Assembly (NCBI RefSeq): GCF_018294505.1
Contig: NC_057802.1
Location: forward strand, 553,578,202-553,642,201
Origin: Triticum aestivum
Taxonomy: Eukaryota; Streptophyta; Magnoliopsida; Poales; Poaceae
Direction: 5' to 3'
Length of the DNA stretch: 64,000 nt
Shown here: positions 44,050-54,877 of the stretch, piece after piece
Layout: every line of letters starts with the position of its first letter
Position numbering within the stretch: the first letter of the stretch is position 1
Position numbers and translations under genes: made by a program
Notes under the pieces: generated by a model
Told to the model about the DNA's origin: nothing
Database searches by the model: none
What the model saw: only the letters and a program-made list of their open reading frames with translations

Positions 44050-46033
44050 TTCCTTAATGGAAATTGAAATCTAATATGCCTTCTTTCATATCAATAATTG
44101 CACCAATTGTTCTAAGGAAAGGTCTACCAAGAATAATAGGACATGTAGGATTGTAATCTATATGAAGCACAATAAAATCTACGGGCACATAATTCCTATT
44201 TGCAACAATAAGAACGTCATTAATCCTTCCCATAGGTTTCTTAATAGTGGAATACGTAGATGCAAATTCAAAGAACAATCATAAAATTCACGGAAACCAA
44301 GCACATCACATAAAGTTTTCGGAATAATGGAAACGCTAGCACCGAAATCACACAAAGCAAAGCACTCACAGTCTTTAATTTTAATCTTAATAGTAGGTTC
44401 CCACTCATCATAAAGCTTTCTAGGGATAGAAACTTCTAACTCAAGTTTTTCTTCAAACGATTTCATCATAGCATCAACGATATGTTTAGTAAAAGCTTTA
44501 TTTTGATCGTAAGCATGAGGTGAATTCAACATGGATTGCAACAAGGAAATACAATTTATCAAAGAACAATTATTATAATTAAAGTTCTTGAAATCCAAAA
44601 GAGTGCGTTCATTACTACTTAAAGTCTTGACCTCTCCAATCCCACTTTTATCAATTTTTTCATTAAGATCTTTAAAATCCAAATCATTGTGACGCCTTCT
44701 AGCTAAAGTTGACTCATCTCCAGTCTCATCTTTATCAAGATTTATATTAGCAAACAAAGATTCAATAGGAGTCACTCCAAGCACTTTAAGATCTTCATCA
44801 TTATTATCACAAGAAATAGAAGAACACGCTTTTACAAACCAATCTCGCTTAGCACGCATCCTAATGGTTCATTCTTTACATTCATCGATAGAAATTTTAA
44901 TAGCTTTTAGAGATTCACTAATGTCATGCTTGGGTGGCATACATCTCATCTTTAAAGAATCAATCTCTAGAGAAATCTTATCAATGTTGCTAGCCAAATC
45001 ATCAATCTTAAGCAATTTTTCTTCTACCATAGCATTGAAATTCTTTTGAGAGTTAATGAAATTTTTAAAATTATTCTCAAGATCAGAACGTATATTATTC
45101 CAATTTCCATAAGAATTGTTGTGGTAATTACCATAATTATTAGAGGAATTACTAGGAAACGGCCTAGGGTTGAAATTACCTCTATACGCGTTGTTACCAA
45201 AATTGTTCCTACCAACAAAATTCACATCCATAAATTAATTATTATTCTCAAGAAAAGTAGATAAAGGCATATCATTAGGATCAATAGGAGAACTCTTACT
45301 AGCAATCAATTTCATTAGTTTATCCATCTTTCCACTCAAAGTATTAATTTCTTCAATTGCATGCAGTTTTTTACTAGTGGAAGATCTTTCGGTATGCCAT
45401 TGAGAGTAATTTGTCGTAATATTATCTAGGGGTTTAGTAGCCTCTCCTAATGTGATTTCCATAAAAGTACGTACCACCCGCGGCGGAATCGAAAAGATTT
45501 CTAGATGCAAAATTCAATCCCGCATAAATTTTCTGTATGATCATCCACAAACACCATGAGTGGGGCAATTTCTTATCATCAGTTTCATCCTCTCCGAAGA
45601 TTGTGCAACATGTTCATGATCAAGTTGATTAAAATTCATTATATCATTCCTAAAGGAGATGACTTAGTGGGAGCAAAATACTTGGAAATAAAAGCATCTT
45701 TACACTTATTCCATGAATCAATACTATTTTTAGGTAAGATGAAAACCAAGTTTTAGCACGATCTCATGGTGTGAACGGAAATAGCTTCAATTTAACAACA
45801 TCATTATCCATATATTTTTTCTTTTGCATATCACACAATTCAACGAAAGTGTTTAGATGGGATGCGGCATCTTCACTAGGAAGGCCAAAAAATTGTTCTT
45901 TCATAATAAGATTCAACAAAGTGGCATTAATGTCATAAGATTCCGCACTAGTGGCAGGAGCAATCGGAGAACTAATAAAATCATTATTATTAGTATTGGA
46001 AAAGTCACACAACTTGGTATTTTCTTGAGACAT
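44050..46033 (-). pseudogene. Degenerate gag-protease of element C
   Basis: Reading leftwards from an ATG at 46033 (MSQENTKLCDF), the N-terminal Gag is recognisable (NLIMKEQFFGLPSEDAASHL, FVELC) to a break near 45764. A middle section follows in pieces: 45235-45510, and 44869-45231, which is Asn/Gly-rich and then charged. The segment 44179-44859 ends with an aspartic protease core (ALCDFGASVSIIP). A further shift leads to 44054-44278 with its second half (CPIILGRPFLRTIGAIID). No RT follows. At least four frame breaks are present, so nothing functional is made. The order gag-protease with no RT seems to be the original design, because non-coding DNA shared with B follows directly. Confidence 0.8.
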
Positions 46034-46244
46034 TGTGACAAAGCAAGCAATCTAGCAAACAAGCAAACAAAAATCAAACGAAAAGACGAACGGAAAAAGG
46101 GCGAATAAAAAAGGCAAATATTTTTGTGCTTTTTTGTAAACATGTTAGAAGTGGGGGAGAGGAAAATGAGAGGCAAATGGCAAATAATGTAATGCAAGAG
46201 ATGAGAGTTTATGATGGGTACTTGGTAGGCTTGATGTAGAACCT

Positions 46245-46261
46245 CCCCGACAACGGCACCA
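46245..46261 (-). promoter_or_regulatory. Primer-binding site (element C), two mismatches
   Basis: The plus strand CCCCGACAACGGCACCA differs from the tRNA-Asp end at two positions, both G-to-A (46250, 46258), consistent with decay of methylated cytosines on the other strand. Confidence 0.85.
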
Positions 46262-46272
46262 GAAATTCTTCC

Positions 46273-47839
46273 TGCTACTTCTTGAGCTTGCGTTGGTTTT
46301 TCCCTTGAAGAGGAAAGGGTGATGCAGCAAAGTAGAGATAAGTATTTCTCTCGGTTTGAGAACCAAGGTAGGAGGTACAAGCAAGTCTCCAATCTATGCA
46401 CCTGCACAAACAATCAAACAATTGCACCCAACGCGATAAAGGGGTTGTCAATCCCTTCACGATCACTTGCAAGGATGAGATCTGATAGAGATGGATATAA
46501 AAGATTACTAAAACGTAAAACAAAGTAAAGGTAAATAAATTGCAGCAAGGTATTTTTGGGTTTTTAGTTCTATAGATCTGAAAATATATGATGGAAAATA
46601 GACCCGGGGCCATAGATTTCACTAAAGGCTTCTCTCTTGAAGAAAGCATACGGTCGGTAAATAAATTACTGTTGAGTAATTGATAGAAAAGCGAATAATT
46701 ATGATGATACACAAGGCAATGATCATGAATATAGGAATCACTTCCGTAACAAGTAGACCGACTCCTGCCTGCATCTACTACTATTACTCCACACATCGAC
46801 CGCTATCTAGCATGGATCTAGAGTATTAAGTTCATAAGAATGGAGTAACGCCTTAAGAAAGATGACATGATGTAGAGGGATAAACTCAAGCAATATGATA
46901 TAAACCCCATCTTTTTTATCCTTGATGGCAACAATACAATACGTGCCTCGCTACCCCTTCTGTACATGGGTGAGGACACCGCAAGATTGAACCCAAAACT
47001 AAGCACCTCTCCCATTGCAAGAAAAACCAATCTAGTTGGCCAAACCAAATCGATAGTTCGAAGAGAAATACAAAGATATCTTAATCATGCATAAAAGAGT
47101 TCAGAGAAGATTCAAATAATATTCATAGATAATCTAATCATAGACTCACAATTCATCGGATCTCAACAAACACACAGCAAAAAGTATTACATCGAATAGA
47201 TCTCCAAGAACATCGAGGAGAACATTGTATTGAAGATCGAAGAGAGAGAAGAATCCATCTAGCTACTTGCTATGGACCCGTAGGTCTGTGGTACACTACT
47301 CACACATCATCGATAGGGAAATAGGGTTGATGTAGAAGCCCTCCGTGATCGAATCCCCCTCTGGCAGATCGCTGGAAAAGGCCACAAGATGGGATCTCAC
47401 CAGAACAGAAGCTTGCGGCGGCGGAAAAGTATTTTGGTGGACGCTTCTGGTAGTTTGGGAATATTTGGGAATTTATAGTGCAAGAATTAGGATTAGGGGA
47501 CTCCCGAGGGGCCCACAAGCCCTCAGGGCGCCCCCAGGTGCGAGCCTAGCAGGCTTGTGGCCACCTCGGAGATCTTCTGAACCCCTCTCCAAGCTTCGTG
47601 GATGTCTTCTGGTCCAAGAAAATCATCGCAAAAGTTTTATTCTGTTTGGACTCCGTTTGATATTCCTTTTCTGTAAAACTCAAAAACAAGGAAAAACAGA
47701 AACTGGCACCGGGCTCTAGGTTAATAGGTTAGTCCCAAAAATAATATAAAATAGCAAATCAATGCATATAAAACATCCAACATAGATAATATAATAGCAT
47801 GGAACAATCAAAAATTATAGATACGTTGGAGACGTATCA
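46273..47839 (-). mobile_element. 5' LTR of element C
   Basis: 1567 bp, from TGCTACTTCTTGAGC to GACGTATCA, beside the primer site and followed by AGGCA. The minus-strand TATA box CTATAAATTC corresponds to plus 47467-47476. Confidence 0.9.
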
Positions 47840-47844
47840 AGGCA

Positions 47845-48273
47845 CCATGTTGATGGCTACGATGTGGCATTGTCGGATGTGCTACTTCAATTTAGTGCAT
47901 GTTTTAATTAACCTATATCGCTATGCATACAAATGATCATCACCAGGAAACTAGGCTTGCATCTGTAGTACTTTAAGGACATAGAGGAAAGCATATCGGT
48001 TGCAGAAGAGGAATGCATTGCGGTCGCATGAGCATGTTGTGCCCAATAGGTGAAGTGATTAGGAGGCTCATGCTAGGTGCCGATGGCGAGTACGCTACAT
48101 GCGGATTGCATCGCACATCCAGATGCGGTAAGTATATATTGTATCAAGCAGGTTTAATATTACTATGTGTGTGCTCTAGATTTGGATAGGGCATATGATT
48201 TGGTGGAGTTGTGGAATTTGTTGATACTTTGACACAAGATGTGATAACTACACATATCTTCTTATTTTTTCAG
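47845..48273. other. Right flank of element C, no clear gene
   Basis: This is unique-looking sequence. A splice-donor-like GCGGTAAGTAT is at about 48124-48134 and a polypyrimidine tract with CAG at 48260-48273, which would be the intron before the next feature. No exon upstream can be assigned. Confidence 0.35.
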
Positions 48274-48415
48274 ACCAAGAGGCAGAGGTCTCTGCTGACA
48301 GTGCCCACCATGTTGCGCTGGTTTGTGCACCGACCTAGGCTTTGGCACCAAATTATATTAGGATGTGTCATCGCAGGTGCATGTGGGATCTGTATTCTTC
48401 ACTACAGTTACTTAC

Positions 48416-50451
48416 TGAAAGATCGTGGATGTCGCCTAGAGGGGGGTGAATAGGCGCTTTAAAATAATTACGGTTTAAAATAATTACGGTCTAGGGCGCC
48501 CAAGCAGCCAAGAGGAACAAGCTCAAGGGTACCAAGCACCCAAACGTAATAAGCTTCTCAACTTGTAACTTCCACGCATCACCGTGGAGAACTCAAACCG
48601 ATGCAGCAAATGCAATGGCAAGGGCACACGGAGTGCCCAAGTCCTTCTCTCTCAAATCCCACCAAAGCAACTAATGCTAGGGAGGGAAATGAGAGGAAGA
48701 ACAACAAGGAGAACACCAAGAACTCCAAAATCTAGATCCAAAGGGGTTCCCCTCACATCGAGGAGAAAGTGATTGGTGGAAATGTGGATCTAGATCTCCT
48801 CTCTCTTTTCCCCCAAAAACTAGCAAGACTCCATGGAGGGATTGAGAGTTAGCAAGCTCGAAGAAGGTCAACAATGGGGGAAGAACACGAGCTTTAAGGA
48901 TAAGGTACATTGGGGAAGAAGACCCCCTTTTATAGGAGGGGGAAAATACAACCGTTATCCTCATAGCCCGCACCAAGCGGCACTACCGCTCCAAGGAGCG
49001 GTACTACCGCTAGGGCGGCTGTAGCCAAATGAAACACTACTGCAACGGGGCGATACTACTGCAATGGGGCGGTACTACCGCCTGCCCTTGCAGTACTACC
49101 GCAAGGGTAGTATTCAACGGCCACACAGGTGCAGCACACGACAGTAGTATACACAGTGAGGTAGCGGTACTACCGCGCGTCCACGGATGTAAAAAATTAC
49201 TGTCGCGCCTACATCCGCTGGAGCTAGCTTCGAGTAGAAAGCCGGCACGGTACTACCGCTCGCAGGGAGCGGTACTACCGCGTAGGGGTGGAAGTAAAAA
49301 AATTACTTCCGCGCCTACTTCCGTGCGTGACAGCGCTCTGGGCTAGAGGCAGCGGTACTACCACTGGACCCTGCAGTACTACCGCTCCCTTGAGCAGTAC
49401 TACCGCACGCCACAAAGGCTTTAGCACTTGGCTGCCTTCATATCACAGCTAAAGACAACCAAAGGATCCAATAAAACCAGGACTGCCATAACTTCTGCAA
49501 ATGAGCTCCGAATTGAGCAAACTCAAGCTTGTTGGATACAAGACGACGAGTAGCATCAAAATAGCAAAGAACCGGCATAACCTCCAACATCGAAAACATC
49601 ATAGAAGATGCATGTGAACTCCGTTTTCGATGAACTCGAGCTTGTCATCAAGATGACCAAAAGCTCTAAGACACACAAAGAAAACCAAACAAGAACTAAG
49701 AAAGATGATGCAAGGATGCAATGGTTTGAGCTCACTATGAATGATACGATCAAGCTACTCATCGAGAGCCCCCCTTGATAGTACGGCAATCGATCCTATA
49801 ACCCGGTCTCCCAACTACCACCATGAGACCAGTAAAATAGAAAACCTATCGAGGGCAAAACTTTGCCTTGCACATGGTCCACTTGAGCTAGATGACGACG
49901 ATCTTGACTCCCTCAAGTTGGACCACCTTTCTTGATTGCGTTGAATCGATGAAGACTAGTTGATTGCTCCCCCATACTCCACTGTGAGTGAGCCACTCTT
50001 CCGCACATCTTCACAAGTCCATTGTCACCACAATGGACGGCAAGCTTCAAGCACTTGATCTGTTCGTGCTACATTACTTGAACTTGCACACCGCAACCTA
50101 ACCCCACAAAGAACTCTCACGAAGACCATGGGTTAGTACACAAAGCGTAATTGACAATGCTTACCATACCATGGGATCACTTGATCCCTCTCGGTACATC
50201 TTCTATGCTTTTTGTGTTGATCAACTTGATTCACTCTTTGACTTAGTCTTGATCAACCTCTCACAAGACCAACCTTTAGGTAATTCCTTGAATAGCACCT
50301 TGGTCGACACAAACTCTCCTTGAAACCAACACATGTACTCCAAGAAAAGCCTATGGACAAAACCTTCAAATATAACTCAAGGCAACCATTAGTCCATAGA
50401 GATTGTCATCAATTACCAAAACCAAACATGGGGGCACCGCATGTTCTTTCA
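48416..50451 (-). mobile_element. Solo LTR, 2036 bp
   Basis: The insert has TG...CA ends (TGAAAGATCG... and ...TTCTTTCA) and a 5-bp duplication with one mismatch (CTTAC 48411-48415, TTTAC 50452-50456). On the minus strand it starts TGAAAGAACATGCGGTGCCC. It has a CCTATAAAAGGGGGTC TATA box (plus about 48919-48934) and ends in TTCACCCCCCTCTAGGCGAC. These features recall SIRE-type copia LTRs, from memory. No internal region is present. Confidence 0.65.
48975..49412. repeat. Cluster of GCGGTACTACCGC palindromes inside the solo LTR
   Basis: GCGGTACTACCGC (arms GCGGTA/TACCGC around one base) or a one- to two-base variant occurs about eleven times between 48979 and 49410, e.g. near 48998, 49069, 49163 and 49269. 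Each can form a small hairpin. Confidence 0.85.
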
Positions 50452-50509
50452 TTTACGAGTTTGTAGGATGATCACCAGCGAGCTAAGCGTCCCCACGATC
50501 TCCCGGTAG

Positions 50510-51269
50510 CATGAAGCCATCTAGTTTTATCCCATACATGGCCCTGCTACCTTCATCCCGCCCTCAACCTCGCCGGGAACTGTGAATGTAATAAAACCAT
50601 GCAACGCTTTCTCATTTTTTTCAACAACATATCATAGGATTTTGCAGGCGCCTGAAGTAAACCATTGATCATTGGTACCAATCACGCAGTCAGCAACCTC
50701 ACGAGGGGAGATAGGGTGACACAGAAGGAAGCAACGAAAAGAAGAGGATGACCGATGACAAATGGAAAGACCGAGATGGAGTTCTGATTTGGTGGCATCG
50801 CAGTCAGCAACCCGCCAGTGAATGTCCTCTCCATTAATGGTGAATCACTCCCTTCTTCCCCGATGTCATAGTTTCAGTGCATAAATTTGTTAGACATTTT
50901 GCAAAGATGGTATGCTTAAAAGAATAGTTCTTCGTCATGATAGTGATATTTGACGTAGGTCATAAATAAAATCATCACTTGTGTTTTGGGCCATACTTGC
51001 TCCATTTTTGTTGAGAGAAACCATCCTGATTGAATTAGGAGTGCCGGAATGCGATGAAGTGTTTTCCGTTGCAAAACACAGTCATATTTGCTAGCCTACT
51101 AATAACAAGAGGTGTGTTTCTCCATTTGTTGGTCCGTTCATCCATATTAAAAGTTTCCGTCTGGCCAAAATAATGATATATTTTTCTCGAGCACTATTTT
51201 TTCTTCAAGCGCACAGGCTGATGCCTATTGGGCCTCACCTATCACGCAACCCAGTAGTATAGTCATGAG
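50510..51269. other. Intergenic, no gene seen
   Basis: It contains the AATAAA at about 50592 that could serve the exon above. Otherwise it is ordinary mixed sequence, with 'tggcatcgcagtcagcaacc' similar to 'accaatcacgcagtcagcaacc' nearby. Confidence 0.4.
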
Positions 51270-54200
51270 AAACTTCTTTTTGAAGAAAAGGGGTTTCCCC
51301 CGCACCATTTTATTGAAAACTGAGGCAACAACAGGACATAGCTAAACTGTTTTCAACACTCGAGCAAGCCAAAGTAGTTGAACCAGATTAAACCAAACTT
51401 TTTAGACAAGAGGAGTGAGAGCCAGCTGTGACACAACAACAACATACATGGTTTATCAAAGACAACCAGGCAAAACTATTATAAATCATCTGGCCTAGCA
51501 GGAATGAGCCTTAAGATAGAAGCCCTGGTGTCTCCCTTGGTGGATCATCTTAGTTTTCATGATATGTGATCCTCAGGAGCTCTCCTCTTCTTTGGTCCAG
51601 CAGACGTAGGCATTCCTTCATCAGCTTTGATTGTTGATCCAAGCACAAAACGGTCCACTGGTGAAGAAGTAGGCTTATCTTTCCCAAAACAGTCCAGGTA
51701 TCTTTCCAAATAAATCCCTAAACATAATCATTACGAGTGGTCCATAAGCAGCAAATGGTAGCAATCTCAGCCATAATAAGAACATTTTTCTTGTTATTCC
51801 TATTCCACATGTCAAACATAGCAGAAATTTTTACATCACCTGAAAATCCAAAAATGTCAGCAATATCCCTCAAAATAAGCTTAGCAACACAATGCAATCA
51901 CACGACAAATGCTGAACAAATTCTTGCTCATAACAGAATAAGCAGTAGATATCCTCCAAATGTTGTCTTTAACTCAGATTATCTCTAGTAAGGATTTTAT
52001 TATGAATAGCAGCCAAACAAAGACTAAGTACCTGTGGGGCATAGTTATCTTCTAACATTTATCCCAACCTGGAATAGAAACCCACCCCTCCCTCATTAAT
52101 ACTTTATAAAAATATTTAGTAGAATAATTACCAGGAGCTTATCAGGTTCACTAGAAGGAATGAAATTACTTACAGTCTCTTTAAGCATATTCCACATATG
52201 TAACACATCAGGGGCAACACACCTTCTAAAAGTAAGTTTTAGAGTATGGCCATCCCACACTTGTTTGATAGTGCAATTCTGTTATTGACACAAATCAAAC
52301 AATACCCAGTATTGAGTTTTAAGAGAAAAATCTCCAGCCCAAGGGTCATGCCAGAAGGATATATTATTCTCATTCCTCAGGGCCGACCTATAGAAAGGCC
52401 TAATCCAACCAGAGCCCATGTAAACCCTTTCCAGAAAGGGGAGCCCACTTGTTCCTTGCACCAAAAGATGTTAGGTTTCTCAGTTAAGTATTTATGATCC
52501 ACCGAAGTCACCCAGTTTTTAGCCCTTCCGGCGAAGTATCTCCTGGCCCAGGAAGCAAGCGAAGGCATGTTTACTTCCCTTAAGTTAGGAATATTCAAAA
52601 CCCCAAATTATTTTCTCTGAGAAACCAAATCCCAATTTTCCAGGTGGTATTATGGATATCCCCATGGTATTCCCAAAGGAAGTGTGCCATTTGAGACGTA
52701 ATGGCCTTAATTGCCCATTTAGGAAACTTAATAATAGACATCAAATAGGTGGGGATACTAGCAATACAAGCTCGAAGAAGCACCAGCTTGGCTTCATAGC
52801 AAGCAATCTCGCCGTCCAGCCACATATTCTCTTGATAATTTTATTAATTATAGGTTGGAGGTCCTCTCTGCGCTGCTTTGCGAAATGCAAAGGCACATCA
52901 AGATATTTTAAAGGGAAGGAGATTAGTTTACAGTAGAAAATATGGGCTAGTAGTTTAGACATCTCCTCCTCAACATTGAGAGTGATCAGATCACATTTAC
53001 TAAAGTTAATTTTCGTGCTAGATAATCTAACAAAACAAGATTGTAGCCATTTAACATTTCTAGAATTTTCCAAACTAGATTCTAAGAACAAAAGTGTATC
53101 GTCGGCATATTGCAAGCTAATGATCCCTCCAGGGACAACATTAAGGAGAACCCCAACAATAATACTTACTTGAGAAGCTTTAATGAGCATTTTAGAAAAC
53201 ACATCAGCCACCAAATTGAACAAAATGGGAGAAAGTGCCCCCCTGTTTTAACCCTTTCCCACTAACAAACAAAGAGCCATTGTTATCATTTAGTCTCACA
53301 CAAAAAGAACAATTCTGAATAGTGTTCATCATCCAACTAATCCATTTATTACCAAAACCCTTATAAGAAAGCATTTACACAAGGAAATCCTAATTAACTT
53401 TATCATAGGCCTTTCTGTAGTCCAACTTGAGGACAACCCCTGGTAGCTTCGACTGGTGGAGTTCATGAATAGTTTCATGAGCAGTCACCACACTTTCCAG
53501 GATGTACCTACCTTTAACAAAAGCTGACTAGCAAGAGGAAAGTAGCCTATCACTAATAGGTCCCTATTAGTCATGGGTTTACTGAAAAATTTTATGGAGC
53601 AATTGCCCAAGCTAATAGGCCTAAACTGTTTCATAAGCTTGGCATCAGGCTCTTTTGGAATCAGAGTAATAATAGCATAATTAAGTCTAGCCATATCTAA
53701 TACCCCATTTTCAAAATCCCTGACTAAAGCCATGAAATCATGCTTAATAAGTTACTAGAAAGTTTGGTAGAAAAGAAAAGAAAGCCCATCACGGTCTGGA
53801 GCACCACAAGAGCAGGTCTCCATAATAGCATTCTTAATTTCTTTTTCAGAAAAAGGTTTTCAAGAGCATCTACTTTAGTAGAATTCAATCTTTCTTGCTC
53901 AGACCAGAAGGAGGGATCCAACTGAACATTCTCCTTTTGTTAAGGTTTCTATGAAAGTCAGTGGCACCTTTCAACATGTCAGCGTTAGTGGTCACATGAC
54001 CTTCATCCCCCATTAACATAACTAAGTTGTTTTTCCTCCTCCTCTGGTTGGCTAGGGCATGGAAATAATTATCCCCTTCCAGAATTTTCTTAGTCACATG
54101 GCAGTTTCCTCTTTTCTCCAAATATCTTTCAACTCAGCTTGAATATCTTTCATTCTCTGATGATCAACATCAGAAATCAAATTCTTCTCGAAAAAAACAT

Positions 54201-54440
54201 CAAGGATGTCAAATTCTAAAATCAGCTATCTTTTTTCTTAATAGCAGCATCTATATTGATGCTCCATCCTTTCACTTTTTTCCTGAAAATTTTGTTTTTA
54301 AACTCCAAGTATCAATAGGACAGATATAAGGGGAAGGGGTAGACCAAATCTCCTCAACTAATTTAATAGTTGAGTCAGGAGAAACTCGGCTATTAAATTG
54401 TCCCACTGGCTTTCTTACAACTCAGCACACCAATTTATAC
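51270..54440 (-). pseudogene. Decayed L1-type LINE, ORF2 remains
   Basis: The 3' end (minus strand) has a GGTGCGGGGGAAACCCC motif near 51290-51310, like the LINE at 21-22 kb. Moving up in coordinates, fragments encode the zf-RVT-side region (GSGWIRPFYRSALRN; SFWHDPWAGDF, 52282-52464), downstream RT parts (52377-52825), the RT core with YADDT (52741-53223), an RT start piece with LIPKEPDAK and FRPISLGNC (53485-53733), and the linker after the endonuclease with NYFHALANQRRRKNN (53885-54121). Many frame breaks make it inactive. The endonuclease is missing, so it is 5'-truncated near 54440. Confidence 0.8.
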
Positions 54441-54499
54441 ATTCTATGAATTGAAATCAATAAGCCACCTCAAGGAGTGGGTCCCGTTTGGTCACAAAT

Positions 54500-54700
54500 A
54501 TGAACAGAAAGGAAAGGGGTTAAAAGAAGAATTAAATTCCGCTTTTGTGTCGAGGAAGGAAGAAAAAGAATTAAAGAAGGACTTTATTGCCCTATTATGA
54601 GCCCTTGAGCACGAAGGAAAAGAATTAAGAGAAGAAAATAAATTCGGCAAGAAAGAAAGAAAGAAATTAGAAGAAGAAGAAAAAATTGGTTCTCTATGCA
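54500..54700. other. Purine-rich tract upstream of the transporter
   Basis: About 200 bases are strongly A/G-rich, with GAAGAAGAAG and GAAAGAAAGAAAG runs. It lies 180-380 bases upstream of the transporter ATG and may be promoter sequence (GA-rich elements) or simple repeat. Confidence 0.4.
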
Positions 54701-54817
54701 TGCACTTATCTCTAGCCCCGAGGGGTTTTAAGTTGAAACATGGCCAAATTGGGTCCCACAAAGACAAAACGCGGTTTCTTTATCTCACCAACCATTTTTG
54801 CAGATAATTATACGCTT

Positions 54818-54823
54818 TATAAA
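54818..54823 (+). promoter_or_regulatory. Likely TATA box of the potassium transporter
   Basis: TTTATAAATG lies about 55 bases before the ATG at 54878, which would leave a 5' leader of about 25-30 bases. Confidence 0.55.
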
Positions 54824-54877
54824 TGCAGCTTCGGGACGTGTTGGTGTTGGACCCTTGAGCTCGATCGGCCCCTCCCC

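Larger units (their letters stand above)
22209..47839 (-). mobile_element. Element C: gag-protease Athila-type LTR retrotransposon, outermost of the nest
   Basis: The minus-strand element is bounded by TGCTACTTCTTGAGC at 22209 and ACGTATCA at 47839, with a perfect AGGCA duplication outside. The 5' LTR is 46273-47839 (1567 bp). The 3' LTR is 22209-22417 plus 39807-41159 (1562 bp), split by element B. The internal part, 41160-46272, holds a primer site with two mismatches to tRNA-Asp, degenerate gag and protease, and about 2.9 kb of non-coding DNA. RT, RNase H and integrase are absent, so it depended on another element. Confidence 0.9.
48274..50509 (+). pseudogene. Putative last exon of an unknown gene, split by a solo LTR
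   Basis: After an acceptor-like TTATTTTTTCAG a frame is open for 47 codons, starting with KRQRSLLTVP and including RWFVHRPRLWHQ and one likely transmembrane stretch (IILGCVIAGACGICIL). The LTR at 48416-50451 cuts it. If the LTR and one target copy are left out, the same frame continues for 17 codons after 50456 to a TAG at 50507-50509, with an AATAAA at about 50592. That continuity supports a real coding exon before the insertion. I do not recognise the protein. Confidence 0.4.
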
